A stretch of DNA of 5,579 nt, taken from assembly GCA_000383735.1 (NCBI GenBank), contig KB912150.1, positions 3,049-8,627 of the forward strand. Direction: 5' to 3'. The stretch comes from Verrucomicrobia bacterium SCGC AAA164-M04 (GTDB lineage Bacteria; Verrucomicrobiota; Verrucomicrobiae; Verrucomicrobiales; Akkermansiaceae). A program made the translations under genes and the position numbers. Position 1 is the first letter of the stretch, and every line of letters begins with the position of its first letter. Of this stretch, positions 4,823 to 5,579 are shown one piece after another. Below the pieces are notes generated by a model. It was not told the origin of the DNA and searched no databases. It saw only the letters and a list, made by a program, of their open reading frames with translations.

Positions 4823-4901
4823 GGGGGCTGCGGCCTCTACAATAAAGCTCGCGCTTTGTAATTGTGTGCCACGATTCAGGAACTAGGATTCAGGGATCAT
4901 G
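4823..4901 (+). promoter_or_regulatory. Repeat-borne leader ending in a start codon, copy 2
   Basis: This is the second copy of the 79 bp leader. It keeps TACAAT (4838-4843) and AGGA (4885-4888, ten bases before the ATG). The four differences from the copy at 1253-1331 fall outside both. Repeat-type similarity runs without a break from 4660 to the start codon, so the whole 5' region of the following gene is repeat-derived. Confidence 0.55.
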
Positions 4902-5288
4902 AAAAACGAAACGATGAGATCAACTGATCAAATTATTGCGTGGGTCATATGGGGAGCTATCCTGATCGGCCTCTTCGTCTTGCAGTTCTTTATCGGTGGA
5001 GGAATTCCGACTGGAGACCAGATGGAAAATCCTCCGACTGTGATGTCTTTGATCTGTATCGCAGGTGTCGCGATTGGAACGCTGATCCGCTGGCTCGTGA
5101 TCCCCAAGCTGAATGATAATCTGAAACTGTTGCGAGCGATGGTAGTCGGCCTCGCCTTATGTGAAGGCAGTGGGATCCAGCAGATCTTTCTGTTGGGAAA
5201 AGAGTATCCCGATACACAGAAACTGATCTTTGTCTTGGCGGTGCTTGGGGTGGTGCAGTTCGCGCCGACGTATTTTAAGAAAGCCTAA
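4899..5288 (+). CDS. Small multi-helix membrane protein, function unknown
   Basis: The 129-residue product has about four hydrophobic segments: 12-34, 47-68, 80-99 and 108-126. There is a short polar N-terminus, a Pro/Gly-rich loop after the first helix (IPTGDQMENPP, 36-46) and a Lys-Lys-Ala end. The third segment contains GLALCEGSGIQQIFLL (84-99), a small-residue-rich helix with a buried glutamate. I do not recognise the family. The ATG at 4899 is chosen because it coincides with the end of the leader shared with the gene at 1329; a second ATG five codons later is possible. A terminator overlaps its stop codon, so it appears to be transcribed alone. Confidence 0.8.
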   Translation: MKNETMRSTDQIIAWVIWGAILIGLFVLQFFIGGGIPTGDQMENPPTVMSLICIAGVAIGTLIRWLVIPKLNDNLKLLRAMVVGLALCEGSGIQQIFLLGKEYPDTQKLIFVLAVLGVVQFAPTYFKKA

Positions 5289-5339
5289 CTCTCTTTGCTA
5301 AAGACGCGGATGTTCCGCGCCGCATGCTGAGAGTTTTTT
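5287..5339 (+). terminator. Rho-independent terminator after the membrane-protein gene
   Basis: An outer stem AACTCTC (5287-5293) with GAGAGTT (5329-5335) encloses a perfect inner hairpin CGCGGA-TGT-TCCGCG (5305-5319). A run of six T (5334-5339) ends the structure. The outer stem overlaps the TAA of the gene by two bases. The GC-rich hairpin is not directly next to the T-run, so the outer stem has to form for normal function. Confidence 0.6.
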
Positions 5340-5367
5340 GACTGGATTTATAACGCTGAGAAGAGAC

Positions 5368-5501
5368 AGCACCGCTTACCTCTTCATGCGTGCTAGAGGC
5401 CGGCTTTGTGTCACATAGATTTGTGAACCACCGCACCACATAAGCAGCATCCCTGAATCAGGAAAGGGGAGGGGTGAATAGAGATAAGGCTGCCCATGTA
5501 T
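5368..5501 (+). repeat. Mosaic repeat, copy 9 of 9
   Basis: The head (5368-5431) is the same 64-base module as in copy 2 at 843-906, including the CCTCT/AGAGG hairpin. The core at 5456-5479 is perfect. The tail (5475-5501) is the one found in copy 1. So the head of one copy and the tail of another are joined around the same core. The C-runs before the core are broken (CACCACATAAG, then CCCTG). Confidence 0.85.
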
Positions 5502-5531
5502 TGATCTGACCGATTATCACTCAATCATAAT
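5501..5531 (+). promoter_or_regulatory. Candidate promoter for a gene leaving the window
   Basis: TTGATC (5501-5506) and CATAAT (5526-5531) are 19 bases apart and match the sigma-70 consensus at 4 and 5 of 6 positions. The spacing is a little long. The -35 box starts at the last base of repeat copy 9, so the repeat edge may supply part of it. Confidence 0.3.
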
Positions 5532-5571
5532 CAATTTCAGGTCACACGAGGAAGGTGTGTAAGATGAACCT

Positions 5572-5579
5572 ATGAAATT
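5572..5579 (+). CDS. Possible gene start running off the window
   Basis: AGGAAGG (5549-5555) is the best Shine-Dalgarno-like sequence in the window. Eight bases after it an ATG (5564) opens a frame of only three codons (Met-Asn-Leu) that ends in a TGA overlapping a second ATG at 5572. The second ATG opens a frame to the window edge. This could be a normal start with a coupled mini-frame, but only eight bases are visible. Confidence 0.3.

Noticed and set aside
46..5501. Repeats as a CRISPR array
   Set aside because: Distances between cores range from about 290 to 1040 bases, whole genes lie between them, and no cas gene is present.
46..5501. Repeats as integron attC sites with gene cassettes
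   Set aside because: The genes face both directions, the core lacks paired RYYYAAC and GTTRRRY boxes, and no integrase is visible. The chance GTTAGGC at 825-831 has no partner in the right place.

Overview
The window most likely comes from a bacterium of the PVC group, probably Verrucomicrobiota. I infer this from the style of the proteins: an SPFH/flotillin-type protein with a Cys-Pro-Ser-Asp-Lys entry motif, a small secreted SGNH hydrolase, a MORN-type lipoprotein, and two decayed C-terminal tails ending in Phe-Phe-Arg-Phe or Phe-Leu-Arg-Phe type motifs. No rRNA or tRNA gene was found, so the assignment rests on protein resemblance alone.

Layout from left to right. At 1-192 there are repeats. 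At 193-774 (minus) lies a flotillin-like protein cut off after its SPFH domain. At 775-1328 there are a candidate promoter, repeats, an orphan minus-strand terminator and a repeat-borne leader. At 1329-1931 (plus) is a lipoprotein with MORN-like repeats. At 1932-2468 there are repeats and a possible 3' gene remnant. At 2469-2955 (minus) is a C-terminal gene fragment, then a two-helix membrane protein whose start overlaps the stop of a tiny Cys-Pro-Phe-Cys reading frame. At 2934-3243 come a long repeat and a second C-terminal fragment. At 3260-3940 (minus) is a secreted SGNH hydrolase. At 3941-4269 there is an expanded G-rich copy of the repeat. At 4270-4515 (plus) is a double CDGSH iron-sulphur protein. 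At 4660-4901 there is a second copy of the long repeat plus the leader. At 4899-5288 (plus) is a small multi-helix membrane protein with a terminator. At 5368-5579 are a last repeat copy and a possible promoter and gene start.

The dominant feature is an intergenic repeat family. A G-rich 24 bp core (containing GGAAAGGGGAGGGGT) occurs nine times, always in the same orientation although the genes lie on both strands. Seven copies are identical, one has three mismatches and one has expanded by pentamer slippage into a perfect G-quadruplex motif. The core is combined with different heads and tails, so each copy is a mosaic. One tail is a 79 bp leader that ends in the ATG of two unrelated genes. 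The genes do not form an obvious pathway. The region reads as accessory DNA, with small envelope-related genes and gene remnants separated by an expanding repeat.
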